A stretch of DNA of 64,000 bases, taken from positions 1 through 64,000 of the forward strand of contig NZ_JMHT01000072.1 in NCBI RefSeq assembly GCF_001905655.1, given 5' to 3'. The translations under genes and the position numbers were made by a program. The notes under the pieces were generated by a model. The model saw nothing but the letters and a program-made list of their open reading frames with translations. It made no database searches and had not been told where the DNA came from. Positions within the stretch are counted from its first letter, which is position 1. The number at the start of each line of letters is the position of its first letter. Shown piece by piece: positions 43,494-52,527 of the stretch. This stretch comes from Mycobacterium sp. ST-F2 (GTDB taxonomy: Bacteria > Actinomycetota > Actinomycetes > Mycobacteriales > Mycobacteriaceae).

Positions 43494-44258
43494 TTATTTG
43501 TTGGCGCTTGACGCTTCCAGGTACTGCGGCGGCTCCCCGCCGCCATGCACTTCGAGGGACGCACCGCTGACGTACGACGCGGCCTCGGAGGCCAAAAATG
43601 CTGCGGCCCAGCCGATGTCGGCCGGCTTGGCCAGCCGCCCCAGCGGCACCGTGGCAGCCACGGCAGCGACCGACTCGGCGTCGCCGTAGAACAGTTCGGA
43701 CTGCTCGGTCTCGACCATGCCGACGATCACGGAGTTCACCCGGACCTTGGGCGACCATTCGACGGCGAGCGTCGTGGTCAGGCTGTCGATGCCGGCCTTG
43801 GCGGCGCCGTAGGCACCGGTGCCCGGGGACGGCCGGTGCGCGCTGACGCTGGAGATGTTGACGATCACGCCGCCGGTGTCCTGCTGCTGCATCACCGCGT
43901 TGGCGTGCGTCGAAACCAGCAGCGGCGCAATCAGGTTGAGCTCGATGATCTTGGTGCTGAACTTGGCCGACGCATCCGAGGCCAGCGCGAACGGCGAGCC
44001 ACCGGCGTTGTTGACCACGATGTCCAACCGGCCGTGCTTGGCCACGATGGCGTCGATCATCGCCTTGACCGCGGCGTCGTCGCGGACGTCGCAGGCGTGG
44101 AACTCGTAGGGCAACCCCTCGACCTCGCGCCGCGCGCAGGTGATCACGGTGGCGCCCTGCTCGGCGAACACCGCGCTGATGCCGGCGCCGACGCCGCGCA
44201 CACCGCCGGTGACCAGCACCACGCGCCCGGCCAATTGCAGATTGATTCCAGCAGTCAC
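43494..44258 (-). CDS. Short-chain dehydrogenase (Rv3549c-like)
   Basis: Predicted 254-residue classical SDR with VTGGVRGVGAGISAVFAEQG for cofactor, VNNAGGSPFALA, and a catalytic set of Ser in VNISSVSAHRPSPGTGAYGAAKAG with YGAAK. In gene order it is Rv3549c. The role in HIP/C-D ring degradation is likely but the exact step is not assigned. The GTG start at 44258 lies 15 bases from the KstR2 operator, so the transcript leader is short. It is the first gene of the minus-strand arm of the divergent KstR2 pair. Confidence 0.87.
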   Translation of the reverse strand: MTAGINLQLAGRVVLVTGGVRGVGAGISAVFAEQGATVITCARREVEGLPYEFHACDVRDDAAVKAMIDAIVAKHGRLDIVVNNAGGSPFALASDASAKFSTKIIELNLIAPLLVSTHANAVMQQQDTGGVIVNISSVSAHRPSPGTGAYGAAKAGIDSLTTTLAVEWSPKVRVNSVIVGMVETEQSELFYGDAESVAAVAATVPLGRLAKPADIGWAAAFLASEAASYVSGASLEVHGGGEPPQYLEASSANK

Positions 44259-44273
44259 TGTGCTAGCGTACCA

Positions 44274-44287
44274 AGCAAGTGCTTGCT
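44274..44287. promoter_or_regulatory. KstR2 operator
   Basis: AGCAAGTGCTTGCT fits the KstR2 consensus AnCAAGnnCTTGnT at every fixed position, within a wider palindrome 44273-44288. It lies between the divergent Rv3549c-like SDR gene (start 44258) and echA20 (start 44316). KstR2 is the TetR-family repressor of the lower, C/D-ring part of cholesterol catabolism and is released by HIP-CoA. One site can control both directions. Confidence 0.9.
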
Positions 44288-44315
44288 TAGGTACCCGTCC
44301 CCCAGGAAGTGACTG

Positions 44316-45071
44316 ATGACCATCACCACCAAGACAGTCGAACCGGGCATCGTCTCGGTCACCGTGAACTACCCGCCGGTCAATGCCATCCCGTCGGCCG
44401 GTTGGTTCGAACTGGCTGACCAGATCACCGCCGCCGGGCGCGACAAGAGCACCCACGTGGTGATCCTGCGGGCCGAGGGACGTGGCTTCAACGCCGGCGT
44501 CGACATCAAGGAAATGCAGAACACCGAGGGCTTCGGCGCCCTGATCGACGCCAACCGCGGTTGCTACGAGGCGTTCCGCGCGGTGTACGAATGCCAGGTC
44601 CCGGTCATCGCGGCCGTCAACGGCTTCTGCGTCGGCGGCGGCATCGGCCTGGTCGGCAACGCCGACGTCATCGTCGCCTCCGACGATGCGAAGTTCGGTC
44701 TGCCTGAGGTCGAGCGCGGCGCCCTCGGCGCGGCCACCCACCTGTCGCGCCTGGTCCCGCAGCACATGATGCGCCGGCTGTTCTTCACCGCCGCCACAGT
44801 GCCCGCGACGACGCTGCAGCACTTCGGTTCGGTGCACGAGGTCGTCCCGCGCGAAGAGCTCGACGAGGCCGCGCTGCGCGTCGCCCGCGACATCGCGAGC
44901 AAGGACACCCGCGTCATCCGCGCCGCCAAGGAGGCGCTGAACTTCATCGACGTGCAGCCCGTCAACGCGCGCTACCGCATGGAGCAGGGCTTCACCTTCG
45001 AACTGAATCTGTCCGGCGTGTCCGACGAACACCGCGACGAGTTCGCGGGGACCAACAAGGGGTCGAAATAA
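44316..45071 (+). CDS. echA20: EchA20, crotonase-fold hydrolase of steroid D-ring opening
   Basis: Predicted 251-residue crotonase-superfamily protein, the Rv3550 orthologue, which opens the last ring D by hydrolysis of HIEC-CoA. It has the oxyanion-hole strand VVILRAEGRGFNAGVDIKEM and the second CoA element IAAVNGFCVGGGIGLVGNADVIVASDDAKFGLPEVERGALGAATHLSRL. It starts a plus-strand operon controlled by the KstR2 operator: echA20, ipdA, ipdB, ipdC, joined by one-base gaps or overlaps. Confidence 0.92.
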   Translation: MTITTKTVEPGIVSVTVNYPPVNAIPSAGWFELADQITAAGRDKSTHVVILRAEGRGFNAGVDIKEMQNTEGFGALIDANRGCYEAFRAVYECQVPVIAAVNGFCVGGGIGLVGNADVIVASDDAKFGLPEVERGALGAATHLSRLVPQHMMRRLFFTAATVPATTLQHFGSVHEVVPREELDEAALRVARDIASKDTRVIRAAKEALNFIDVQPVNARYRMEQGFTFELNLSGVSDEHRDEFAGTNKGSK

Positions 45072-45072
45072 T

Positions 45073-45963
45073 ATGGCAGACAAGACAACAACTCTCGATG
45101 CGGCAGTAGCCGAGATCGAAAGCGGCATGACCATCGGCATCGGTGGGTGGGGTTCGCGCCGCAAGCCGATGGCGTTCGTGCGCGCGCTGCTGCGCACCGA
45201 CGTGACCGACCTGACCGTCGTCACCTACGGCGGTCCAGATCTCGGATTGCTCTGTGCCGCAGGCAAGGTCAAGCGCGCCTACTACGGTTTCGTGTCGCTG
45301 GACTCGCCGCCGTTCTACGACCCGTGGTTCGCGCGGCGCCGCACCGAAGGCGCCATCGAGGCCCGCGAGATGGACGAGGGCATGCTGCGCTGCGGCCTGC
45401 AGGCTGCCGCACAACGCCTTCCGTTCCTGCCGATCCGTGCCGGCCTGGGCAGCGACGTCCGCACCTTCTGGGGTGACGAACTCAAGACCGTCACCTCGCC
45501 GTACGAGACCGACGGTGCGCACGAGGAACTCATCGCCATGCCGGCGCTGAACCTCGACGCCGCGTTCGTGCACATGAACCTGGGCGACGTGAAGGGCAAC
45601 GCCGCCTACACCGGCATCGACCCCTACTTCGACGACCTGTTCCTGATGTCGGCCGAGCGCCGCCACCTGTCGGTCGAGAAGATCGTCTCCACCGAGGAAC
45701 TGGTGAAGTCGGTTGTGCCGCAGCAGCAGATCATCAACCGCATGATGGTCGACACCGTGGTCGAGGCCCCGAACGGCGCCCACTTCACCACCAACGAGCC
45801 CGACTACCGGCGCGACGAGAAGTTCCAGCGCCACTACGCCGAAGCCGCCGGCTCGGACGAGACCTGGGCCGAGTTCGTCAAGACCTATCTGTCCGGAACC
45901 GAGGCCGACTACCAGGCCGCGGTCCGTAAGTTCGCCGAGGCCCAGAAGGAGGCCGCCAAGTGA
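45073..45963 (+). CDS. ipdA: IpdA, alpha subunit of COCHEA-CoA hydrolase
   Basis: Predicted 296-residue class I CoA-transferase-like protein, the Rv3551 orthologue. IpdA and IpdB together form the enzyme that opens ring C of the HIP-derived COCHEA-CoA by hydrolysis, in spite of the transferase fold. Typical text is MTIGIGGWGSRRKPMAFVRALLR and PDLGLLCAAGKVKRAYYGFVSLD. It follows echA20 by one base and overlaps ipdB (GTGA). Confidence 0.92.
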   Translation: MADKTTTLDAAVAEIESGMTIGIGGWGSRRKPMAFVRALLRTDVTDLTVVTYGGPDLGLLCAAGKVKRAYYGFVSLDSPPFYDPWFARRRTEGAIEAREMDEGMLRCGLQAAAQRLPFLPIRAGLGSDVRTFWGDELKTVTSPYETDGAHEELIAMPALNLDAAFVHMNLGDVKGNAAYTGIDPYFDDLFLMSAERRHLSVEKIVSTEELVKSVVPQQQIINRMMVDTVVEAPNGAHFTTNEPDYRRDEKFQRHYAEAAGSDETWAEFVKTYLSGTEADYQAAVRKFAEAQKEAAK

Positions 45964-46718
45964 GTGACGCAACCCGCGCCGAGGTCTGTGCCGTCGCCTG
46001 CGCCGAATTGTTCCGTGACGCAGGGGAAATCATGGCCAGCCCCATGACGACCGTCGTGCAGATCGGTGCCCGTCTGGCCCGGCTGACCTTCTCCCCCGAC
46101 ATCGTGATCACCGACGGCGAGGCCCGCATGCTGGCCGACACCCCGGCGATCGGCGCCCCGTTCGCCGTCGAGGGCTGGATGCCGTTCAACCGCGTCTTCG
46201 AGACGCTGGCCTGGGGCCGTCGTCATGTGGTCATGGGCGCCAACCAGATCGACCGCTACGGCAACCAGAACCTGTCGGCTTTCGGCCCCATCCAGCAGCC
46301 GACGCGCCAGATGTTCGGTGTCCGCGGCGCGCCCGGCAACAGCATCAACCACGCCACCAGCTACTTCGTGGGCAACCACACCAAGCGCGTGTTCGCCGAG
46401 TCGGTCGACATCGTCTCCGGAATCGGTTGGGACAAGGTCGATCCGGCCAACCCGGCGTACCGCTTCCTGAACGTGTACCAGGTGGTCTCCAACCTGGGTG
46501 TGTTCGACTTCAACGGCCCCGAGCACCAGATGCGCGCGGTGTCGCTGCACCCGGGTGTGACGGCCGACGAGGTCGCCGACAACACCTCGTTCGAGGTGCA
46601 CGGTCTGGACGCCGCCGGCGAGACCCGCCTGCCGACCGCCGAGGAACTGCAGCTGCTGCGTGAGGTCATCGACCCGAAGTCGTTGCGGGACAAAGAAGTG
46701 AAAGCAGTCAAGGCGTAA
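45960..46718 (+). CDS. ipdB: IpdB, beta subunit of COCHEA-CoA hydrolase
   Basis: Predicted 252-residue CoA-transferase beta-subunit-like protein, the Rv3552 orthologue and partner of IpdA. It has VVQIGARLARLTFSPDIVITDGEARMLADTPAIG and the GVRGAPGNSINHATSYFVGNH region. The usual catalytic glutamate of class I CoA transferases is not evident, in line with the hydrolase role. The GTG start overlaps the ipdA stop, and the ipdC ATG overlaps its TAA stop, so production is coupled. Confidence 0.92.
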   Translation: MSDATRAEVCAVACAELFRDAGEIMASPMTTVVQIGARLARLTFSPDIVITDGEARMLADTPAIGAPFAVEGWMPFNRVFETLAWGRRHVVMGANQIDRYGNQNLSAFGPIQQPTRQMFGVRGAPGNSINHATSYFVGNHTKRVFAESVDIVSGIGWDKVDPANPAYRFLNVYQVVSNLGVFDFNGPEHQMRAVSLHPGVTADEVADNTSFEVHGLDAAGETRLPTAEELQLLREVIDPKSLRDKEVKAVKA

Positions 46719-47788
46719 TGACTACCCTCAAGACGCCGCTGACCGAACTGGTCGGCATCGAGTACCCGGTCGTGCAGACCGGCATGGGCTGGGTGGCCGG
46801 CGCGCGACTGGTCGCGGCCACCTCCAACGCCGGCGGTCTCGGCATCCTGGCGTCGGCGACGATGACGCTGGACGAGCTGCAGACCGCCGTCACCAAGGTC
46901 AAGGCGGCCACCGATAAGCCGTTCGGCATCAACATGCGTGCCGACGCCGGCGATGCGGACGCCCGCTGCGACCTCCTGATCCGCGAAGGAGTCAAAGTCG
47001 CCTCCTTCGCCCTGGCCCCCAAGCCCGAGCTGATCGCCAAGCTCAAAGATGCCGGCGTCGTGGTGATCCCGTCGGTCGGCCTGGCCAAGCACGCCAAGAA
47101 AGTGGCGAGCTGGGGCGCCGACGCGGTGATCGTGCAGGGCGGCGAGGGCGGCGGCCACACCGGCCCGATCGCCACCACGCTGCTGCTGCCGTCGGTGCTC
47201 GACGCCGTGAAGGACACCGGTATGCCGGTGATCGCCGCGGGTGGTTTCTTCGACGGCCGTGGCCTGGCGGCCGCCCTGTCCTACGGTGCGGCCGGCGTCG
47301 CGATGGGCACGCGGTTCCTGCTGACCTCGGACTCGACGGTGCCCGATGCCGTCAAGCAGCGCTACCTGGAAGCCGCATTGGACGGCACCGTGGTGTCGAC
47401 CCGCGTCGACGGCATGCCGCACCGCGTGCTGCGCACCGGGCTGGTCGAGAGGCTCGAAAGCGGTTCTCCGGTACGCGGTTTCGTCGCCGCGGTGGGCAAC
47501 GCACAGAAGTTCAAGAAGATGTCGGGCATGACCTGGCGGTCGATGGTCAAGGACGGCCTGGCCATGCGCCACGGCAAGGATCTGACCTGGTCGCAGGTCG
47601 TCATGGCGGCCAACACCCCGATGCTGCTGAAAGCCGGTCTGGTGGAAGGCAACACCGAGGCGGGTGTGCTGGCGTCGGGCCAGGTGGCCGGCATCGTGGC
47701 GGATTTGCCAGCCTGCTCCGAACTCATACCGCGCATTGCCGCCGAGGCCATCGAGCACCTGCAGGCTGCGACGAGCTACATCGTCTAG
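46718..47788 (+). CDS. ipdC: IpdC, flavin-dependent reductase of the HIP pathway
   Basis: Predicted 356-residue nitronate-monooxygenase-like FMN TIM barrel, the Rv3553 orthologue. It acts on 5-OH-HIP-CoA and starts ring C opening in HIP degradation. Visible features are PVVQTGMGWVAGARLVAATSNAGGLGILASA, VIVQGGEGGGHTGPIATTLLLP and GGFFDGRGLAAALSYGAAGVAMGTRFLLTSDS, which build the FMN phosphate site. It is the last gene of the echA20 operon, followed by a terminator. Confidence 0.91.
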   Translation: MTTLKTPLTELVGIEYPVVQTGMGWVAGARLVAATSNAGGLGILASATMTLDELQTAVTKVKAATDKPFGINMRADAGDADARCDLLIREGVKVASFALAPKPELIAKLKDAGVVVIPSVGLAKHAKKVASWGADAVIVQGGEGGGHTGPIATTLLLPSVLDAVKDTGMPVIAAGGFFDGRGLAAALSYGAAGVAMGTRFLLTSDSTVPDAVKQRYLEAALDGTVVSTRVDGMPHRVLRTGLVERLESGSPVRGFVAAVGNAQKFKKMSGMTWRSMVKDGLAMRHGKDLTWSQVVMAANTPMLLKAGLVEGNTEAGVLASGQVAGIVADLPACSELIPRIAAEAIEHLQAATSYIV

Positions 47789-47808
47789 TTCCTGCGCGAG
47801 CAGACGTG

Positions 47809-47842
47809 AAACTGTCCCTTCTCTCTGGAGAAGGGGCAGTTT
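47809..47842 (+). terminator. Intrinsic terminator after ipdC
   Basis: Arms AAACTGTCCCTTCTC (47809-47823) and GAGAAGGGGCAGTTT (47828-47842) pair with one wobble, followed by T bases, 21 bases past the ipdC stop. The rest of the gap to ubiX (up to 48056) shows no gene. Confidence 0.78.
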
Positions 47843-48056
47843 TGCGTCTCACGGGGAGCTTCGAGTCGAGGGTGCGTACAGATCGTCACATCCACGGTTG
47901 AGACGCTCCGGCGGCACAGTCGCGAGTCTCCGCCTGCTGGGCAATTGGCAAGCAAATGCCTTGTGGGCGTTGACTGTGCGCTGAAGCAGAAGAAATACGA
48001 GTAGCGGCGAACCTGGACGCACGATCAACGCGAGGCCGGGCCTCCAGCTCGCGGGA

Positions 48057-48629
48057 CTACTCAACCGTCATGCCATGCCAGCGCTTGACGTCCGGCAGCG
48101 CGATGTCGAACAGGTCGAGGGCGCGGCCGACGGTCTGATTGACGATGTCGTCGAGGGTCTCCGGGACGGTGTAGAACGCCGGCACGGGCGGCATGATGAT
48201 GGCGCCGTTGCGGGTCGCCTGCGCCATCAACTCGATGTGCCCGGCGTGCAGCGGTGTCTCGCGCAGCAGCAACACGACGCGGCGCCGCTCCTTGAGGCAG
48301 ACATCGGCGGCCCGCACCACCAGAGAGTCGTTGTAGGACTGCGCAATTCCGCTGAGGGTCTTGATCGAGCAGGGCGCCACCAGCATGCCGGCCGTGACGA
48401 ACGAACCCGACGACACCGTCGCGGCGATGTCCCGCGGGTTGTGCACCTCGTCGGCGAGATCGCGGACGTACTCGTGCGTGTACTTGGTCTCTTGCGCGAT
48501 GGTGCGGTGCGCCGCGGTGGTGACGATGGCGTGCGTCTCCACGTCGGCGACGTCGCGCAACAACTCCAGCGCGCGGATGCCGTAGATGGCGCCCGACGCA
48601 CCGGAGATCGCCACGATCAGTCGCTTCAT
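48057..48629 (-). CDS. ubiX: UbiX-like flavin prenyltransferase
   Basis: Predicted 190-residue flavoprotein that makes prenylated FMN, the cofactor of UbiD decarboxylases. Conserved elements are IVAISGASGAIYGIRALELL, IVTTAAHRTIAQE, SGSFVTAGMLVAPCSIKTLSGIAQSYNDSLVVRAADVCLKERRRVVLLLRETPLHAGHIELM, and the C-terminal IMPPVPAFYTVPETLDDIVNQTVGRALDLFDI. Its start overlaps the stop of the small protein upstream (TGATG), so the two form an operon. Two ubiD-family genes lie divergently just beyond it, which fits a shared cofactor role. Confidence 0.93.
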   Translation of the reverse strand: MKRLIVAISGASGAIYGIRALELLRDVADVETHAIVTTAAHRTIAQETKYTHEYVRDLADEVHNPRDIAATVSSGSFVTAGMLVAPCSIKTLSGIAQSYNDSLVVRAADVCLKERRRVVLLLRETPLHAGHIELMAQATRNGAIIMPPVPAFYTVPETLDDIVNQTVGRALDLFDIALPDVKRWHGMTVE

Positions 48630-49123
48630 CAGTCCCCTACTCCTGCAGCCGCTGCCGCGATGGTAGCCACCGCAGCGTCCTCGTCGCTGGTCAATGGCCG
48701 GTCCGACTGCGCCCGCACCACCAACGTCAGTGCCTCGACGACCCGCACCACAGCGTCACCACCAGCCGGCTCCACATCGGGCACCAGCGCATCCAACTCG
48801 GACAGTTCGATCAGCTCGGAGCGGATCTCCAAGTCCTTGAGCTGCTCCCGCAGCTCGGTGGTGGCCGGGCTGGGCGCGGGCGCCGGGCCTGACTTGAGCC
48901 GCCGTCGCACAGCGCGCAGCGGGCGGACGACCTCTGCGTGCCACTGCGCCACCCGCTCACTCGCGGCCGCAAGCGTCTCCGTCGTCAGCTGACCGGCCAC
49001 GCCCACCCGAGCCGCGAACAGCAGCACGTTCACATCAAGACCGAAGCGGTCCTGCAGCAGCACGCAGGCCTGCTCGACGCCGTCTTGGCGATGCACCCGC
49101 AGAGCAAAATCTGGTAACTGCAC
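48629..49123 (-). CDS. TIGR02444/DUF2390-like small protein
   Basis: Predicted 164-residue soluble alpha-helical protein. The N-terminal half, with FALRVHRQDGVEQACVLLQDRFGLDVNVLLFAARVG, matches the pattern of the TIGR02444 (DUF2390) family (ACL-LQD-x-G-DVNLLL), whose function is unknown. The second half holds arginine-rich helices (RPLRAVRRRLK) and an acidic, alanine-rich tail. The start is uncertain: GTG at 49123 or TTG at 49132; a longer upstream frame has no homology. It overlaps ubiX and is divergent from the first ubiD gene across about 100 bases. A link with UbiX is by position only. Confidence 0.65.
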   Translation of the reverse strand: MQLPDFALRVHRQDGVEQACVLLQDRFGLDVNVLLFAARVGVAGQLTTETLAAASERVAQWHAEVVRPLRAVRRRLKSGPAPAPSPATTELREQLKDLEIRSELIELSELDALVPDVEPAGGDAVVRVVEALTLVVRAQSDRPLTSDEDAAVATIAAAAAGVGD

Positions 49124-49222
49124 GGTGACCAATTGTGGTGTTCGGGTGCCCGACCTGGCTAGTCGTAGTAGACAGATATTTGCCGCAGCCGAGCAGGACC
49201 ACAGTAAGGATGGCACTGAACG

Positions 49223-50674
49223 ATGCCCTTCGACGATTTCCGCTCCTTTCTCACGGCACTGCGCGCACAAGGGCAACTCATCGAAGTCGACCGGCCGGTG
49301 GCCCTGGAGCTGGAAGTCGCCAAGGCCATGCGCAAGAGCGCAGCGACCGGCGGCCCGGCAATCGTGTTCAACAACAACGGCACTCAGTTCCCGCTGGTCG
49401 GTGGCATCTACAACTCACGCGCCAAGGCGCTGCTGGCGTACGGCTGCACCGAGGAGAACGCCTTCGGCGACATCGTGAATCGGCTGAAGACCCGCATTCC
49501 CCCGAAGTACGTCGACGACGGTCCGGTGCACGAGAACGTGATCCTCGGCGACGACATCGACTTGTCGATCCTGCCGGTGCCGAAGTACAGCCCGGATGAC
49601 GGCGGCCCGTACATCACGCCGGGCATCGTCGTCAGCCACGATCCGGAGACCGGTGTGCCGGACATCGGGCACTACCGCTGCGAGATCATCGACAGCAAGA
49701 CCATGACGCTCATGGCGATCCCGAATCACCGCTTCGCCAAGAACCAGGCCAAGGCCCGGGCCATGGGGCACAAGACTTTCCGCGCGTCGCTGGTGATCGG
49801 GGTCGACCCGATGATCGCCTACTCCGGACCCATCCAGGTGCCCGAGGACACCAACGACTGGGAGGTCGTCGGCGGAATGCGCGGCGCGGCAGTGGAGTTG
49901 GTGAAATGCCGCACCAACGACGTATCGGTGCCGGCACATGCCGAGGTCGTCATCGAATTCGAGGTCGACTTCACCGAGACCGTCACCGAAGGACCGCTCG
50001 GTGAATACACCGGCTATTACACACCGGCGTCGCAGAAACCTCTGGTGCGGCCGACGGCCATCACGCATCGCAACGGCGCGTACTTCCAGGCCCTGCTGAC
50101 CGGCCGACCGACCACGGAAAACCATATCCTCAAGCAGCTTTCGTTCGAGGCATCGTTCTTCGACATGATGCGCCAGCAGTTCCCCACCATCGAGAAGGTG
50201 TCGATCCCCGCCTCGGGCGGCGTCTACTTCCGTGTGGTCATCTCCATGCGCCAGCGCTACGCCGGCGAGGCCCGCAGCCTCATCCTGGCCGCGATGGGCA
50301 GCAACCTGCGGCCGAAGCAGGTCGTCGTGGTGGACCCCGACATCGACGTCTACGACTCCGAACAGGTCGAGTGGGCCATGGCATTTCGCACACAGCCGGC
50401 GCGCGACGTCATCATCATCGACAGCCTGCCCGGCGGCCCGCTGGACCCGACGGCCGACGAATCACTGCCCCAGGATCAGCGCACCGGTTCCGCCATCGGT
50501 ATGGATGCGACGTATCCCTACGGCACCATCGTCAAGAAGGTCGGCGACGTGTGCGGGCCGGCACTGGAGGAACACGGCGGCCGCGTCGTCGAGGTCGCCG
50601 ACGTGCCCGGGTGGCGCGAATACGACTTCCCGGAACTCGACGAAAAGACCCATCCCGCAACCACTTCTGAATAG
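49223..50674 (+). CDS. UbiD-family prenyl-FMN decarboxylase, first copy
   Basis: Predicted 483-residue UbiD-family (de)carboxylase. It has FRSFLTALRAQGQLIEVDRPV at the N terminus, PKYSPDDGGPYITPGIVVSHDPETGVPDIGHYR in the first core part, and FTETVTEGPLGEYTGYYTPASQKPLVRPTAITHRNGAYFQALLTGRPTTENHI in the second, with the GxxGExTG loop that holds prenylated FMN and metal. The C-terminal MAFRTQPARDVIIIDSLPGGPLDPTA is also typical. It precedes the second UbiD-family gene by 8 bases in the same operon. The substrate (aromatic or unsaturated acid) is not readable. Confidence 0.9.
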   Translation: MPFDDFRSFLTALRAQGQLIEVDRPVALELEVAKAMRKSAATGGPAIVFNNNGTQFPLVGGIYNSRAKALLAYGCTEENAFGDIVNRLKTRIPPKYVDDGPVHENVILGDDIDLSILPVPKYSPDDGGPYITPGIVVSHDPETGVPDIGHYRCEIIDSKTMTLMAIPNHRFAKNQAKARAMGHKTFRASLVIGVDPMIAYSGPIQVPEDTNDWEVVGGMRGAAVELVKCRTNDVSVPAHAEVVIEFEVDFTETVTEGPLGEYTGYYTPASQKPLVRPTAITHRNGAYFQALLTGRPTTENHILKQLSFEASFFDMMRQQFPTIEKVSIPASGGVYFRVVISMRQRYAGEARSLILAAMGSNLRPKQVVVVDPDIDVYDSEQVEWAMAFRTQPARDVIIIDSLPGGPLDPTADESLPQDQRTGSAIGMDATYPYGTIVKKVGDVCGPALEEHGGRVVEVADVPGWREYDFPELDEKTHPATTSE

Positions 50675-50682
50675 GATGTGAG

Positions 50683-52314
50683 ATGCCCCAGCAGACCCTG
50701 ACCGAGTTCGTCGAGGACATGGAGAAGGCGGGCCTGCTGGTTCGCGTCACCGAGGAGAAGCGCGTCGACGAACTCCCCGCGGTGATGGAGGCCAACCCGC
50801 TGACGGCCGTGCTGGTCGAGAACGTCAAGGACTGCGAATTCCAGTTCCTCGCCAACGCCTATTCCAACCAGGATCAGTACGCGTGGGGCCTGGGCTGTGA
50901 CAAGAGCCAGAGCGGCTTCATGATGAGCGAGCTCGCCAAAGGCCGCATCAAACCGGAGATCGTCGACACCGCACCGTGCAAGGAAGTCATCCTGACCGGG
51001 GATGACGTCGACCTCACGCGGCTGCCGCTCTTCCTGCACCACGACCGCGACGGGCACGCGTACACCAACGACAATCTGGTGGTCAGCCGGCACCCGGACA
51101 CCGGCATCCACGACTGGGGCATCTACCGCAGCATGTTCCGGTCCAAGACCGAGAAGATGTTCGACATGACGTGCACCTCGCACCGGGCACGCATCAATGC
51201 CATTGCCGCACAGGAGAAAGGGCAGAACCTCGAGGTCGCAATCGTGCTCGGTGGGCCCATCCTCGACAAGGTGGCGTCGCTGACGGGCGTGCCCGCCGAC
51301 ACCGACGACTTCGAGGTGCTGGGCAGCTTCTACGGCCACCCGGCCCGGCTGGTGAAGTGCGAGACCATCGACGTCCTGGTACCCGCGAATGCCGAGATCG
51401 TGCTGGAGTGCGAGCTCATGGCCTCGGAAGGACTGACGCACGACGAGGGCCCCTACGGCGAGTTCAGCGGCATGTACGGCGGTGGCATCAAACACAATTA
51501 CCGCGCCGTGGTGAAGGCCATGACGTACCGCAAGGGCGGCATCTTCCAGCACGCCACCATCGGCGGCGCGCATCCCTGGTACACCGACAACATGCTGCAG
51601 CTGCCGGCGGTGGAGGCAGATATCTTCGGCGCCTTGAAGTTCGCGGGTATCGACGTCAAAGAGGTCCGCTGCCCGCTCGGTGGGCTCTCGAACATCGCCT
51701 ACGCCAAGATCAAGCCCAACGGCGGCGGTGATGCCAAGCAGGCCCTCGGCATCATGCTGACCTGTTCCAAGCTGGCGCTGCCGAAGATCGCGATGGTGTT
51801 CGACGAGGACATCGACATCTGGGACGACAACGCCGTACAGCTCGCCATGGCGTTCCGCTACATGCCACACCTCGACACGGTGCTGCTACCGGGCGGCAAC
51901 ACCATGACCGTCGACCCGATGATCGGGTCCGACGTCGCACCCGGCACCGCGTCGAAGATCGGCTTAGACTGCACCATCCCGATGGGACCGCAGTTCACGC
52001 GCACCAGCTTCGACCGCAGTTCGGTATTCGTGCTGCCCGACCCGCCGGCCGACGTCGTGACGCTGCCAGAGGACGACCTGACTGCCGCGATGGCCGACCT
52101 CATCCGGGAGAAACCGCGGGCGTGGAAGGAAATCCTGGAGCATTTCAACGGCCAGCCCTACCCCACCATCTACCGGGCATTCAGCAATCTGCGTCCCCAG
52201 TTGGGCCGCTGCGACGACGCCCCCTGGTACCGGTACACGTTCTCCGACGGGGACTTCGCGGTCGCTGAACCCGAGACACTGACGCACAACTACGACCCAC
52301 GGCACCGGCCCTAG
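50683..52314 (+). CDS. UbiD-family prenyl-FMN decarboxylase, second copy
   Basis: Predicted 543-residue UbiD-family enzyme, longer than the first copy and distinct in sequence. Core text includes PLFLHHDRDGHAYTNDNLVVSRHPDTGIHDWGIYRSMF, NAEIVLECELMASEGLTHDEGPYGEFSGMYGGGIKHNYRAVVKAMTYRKGGIFQHATIGG, and the C-terminal MAFRYMPHLDTVLLPGGNTMTVDPMIG. Two adjacent UbiD-type subunits suggest either a heteromeric decarboxylase or two parallel enzymes. The gene ends 213 bases before the PlsC-like gene. Confidence 0.9.
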   Translation: MPQQTLTEFVEDMEKAGLLVRVTEEKRVDELPAVMEANPLTAVLVENVKDCEFQFLANAYSNQDQYAWGLGCDKSQSGFMMSELAKGRIKPEIVDTAPCKEVILTGDDVDLTRLPLFLHHDRDGHAYTNDNLVVSRHPDTGIHDWGIYRSMFRSKTEKMFDMTCTSHRARINAIAAQEKGQNLEVAIVLGGPILDKVASLTGVPADTDDFEVLGSFYGHPARLVKCETIDVLVPANAEIVLECELMASEGLTHDEGPYGEFSGMYGGGIKHNYRAVVKAMTYRKGGIFQHATIGGAHPWYTDNMLQLPAVEADIFGALKFAGIDVKEVRCPLGGLSNIAYAKIKPNGGGDAKQALGIMLTCSKLALPKIAMVFDEDIDIWDDNAVQLAMAFRYMPHLDTVLLPGGNTMTVDPMIGSDVAPGTASKIGLDCTIPMGPQFTRTSFDRSSVFVLPDPPADVVTLPEDDLTAAMADLIREKPRAWKEILEHFNGQPYPTIYRAFSNLRPQLGRCDDAPWYRYTFSDGDFAVAEPETLTHNYDPRHRP

Positions 52315-52527
52315 CCTCTCCGCAGCAACGTTCCTCCGACCTGTCAAACCAGGGGACTGACGTTGGCTTCTCGCGACAACATATCCGCGTAATTGCGTCG
52401 GATCTTCGGCTGCCGGGGATGTCGCGTCCGTCCCCAGGCCTCCGTAACGTAGCCATCGACCCCAGCGGCAAGGTTCCTACCTGCTATAACAGGCTCGACA
52501 ATCCGCACCAGAGAGGCAACCCGTCGA

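Noticed and set aside
47843-48056. Possible second KstR2 site in the ipdC-ubiX gap
   Set aside because: The GGCAAGCAAATGCCTTG text near 47945 has CAAG-like words but not the required CAAGnnCTTG spacing.
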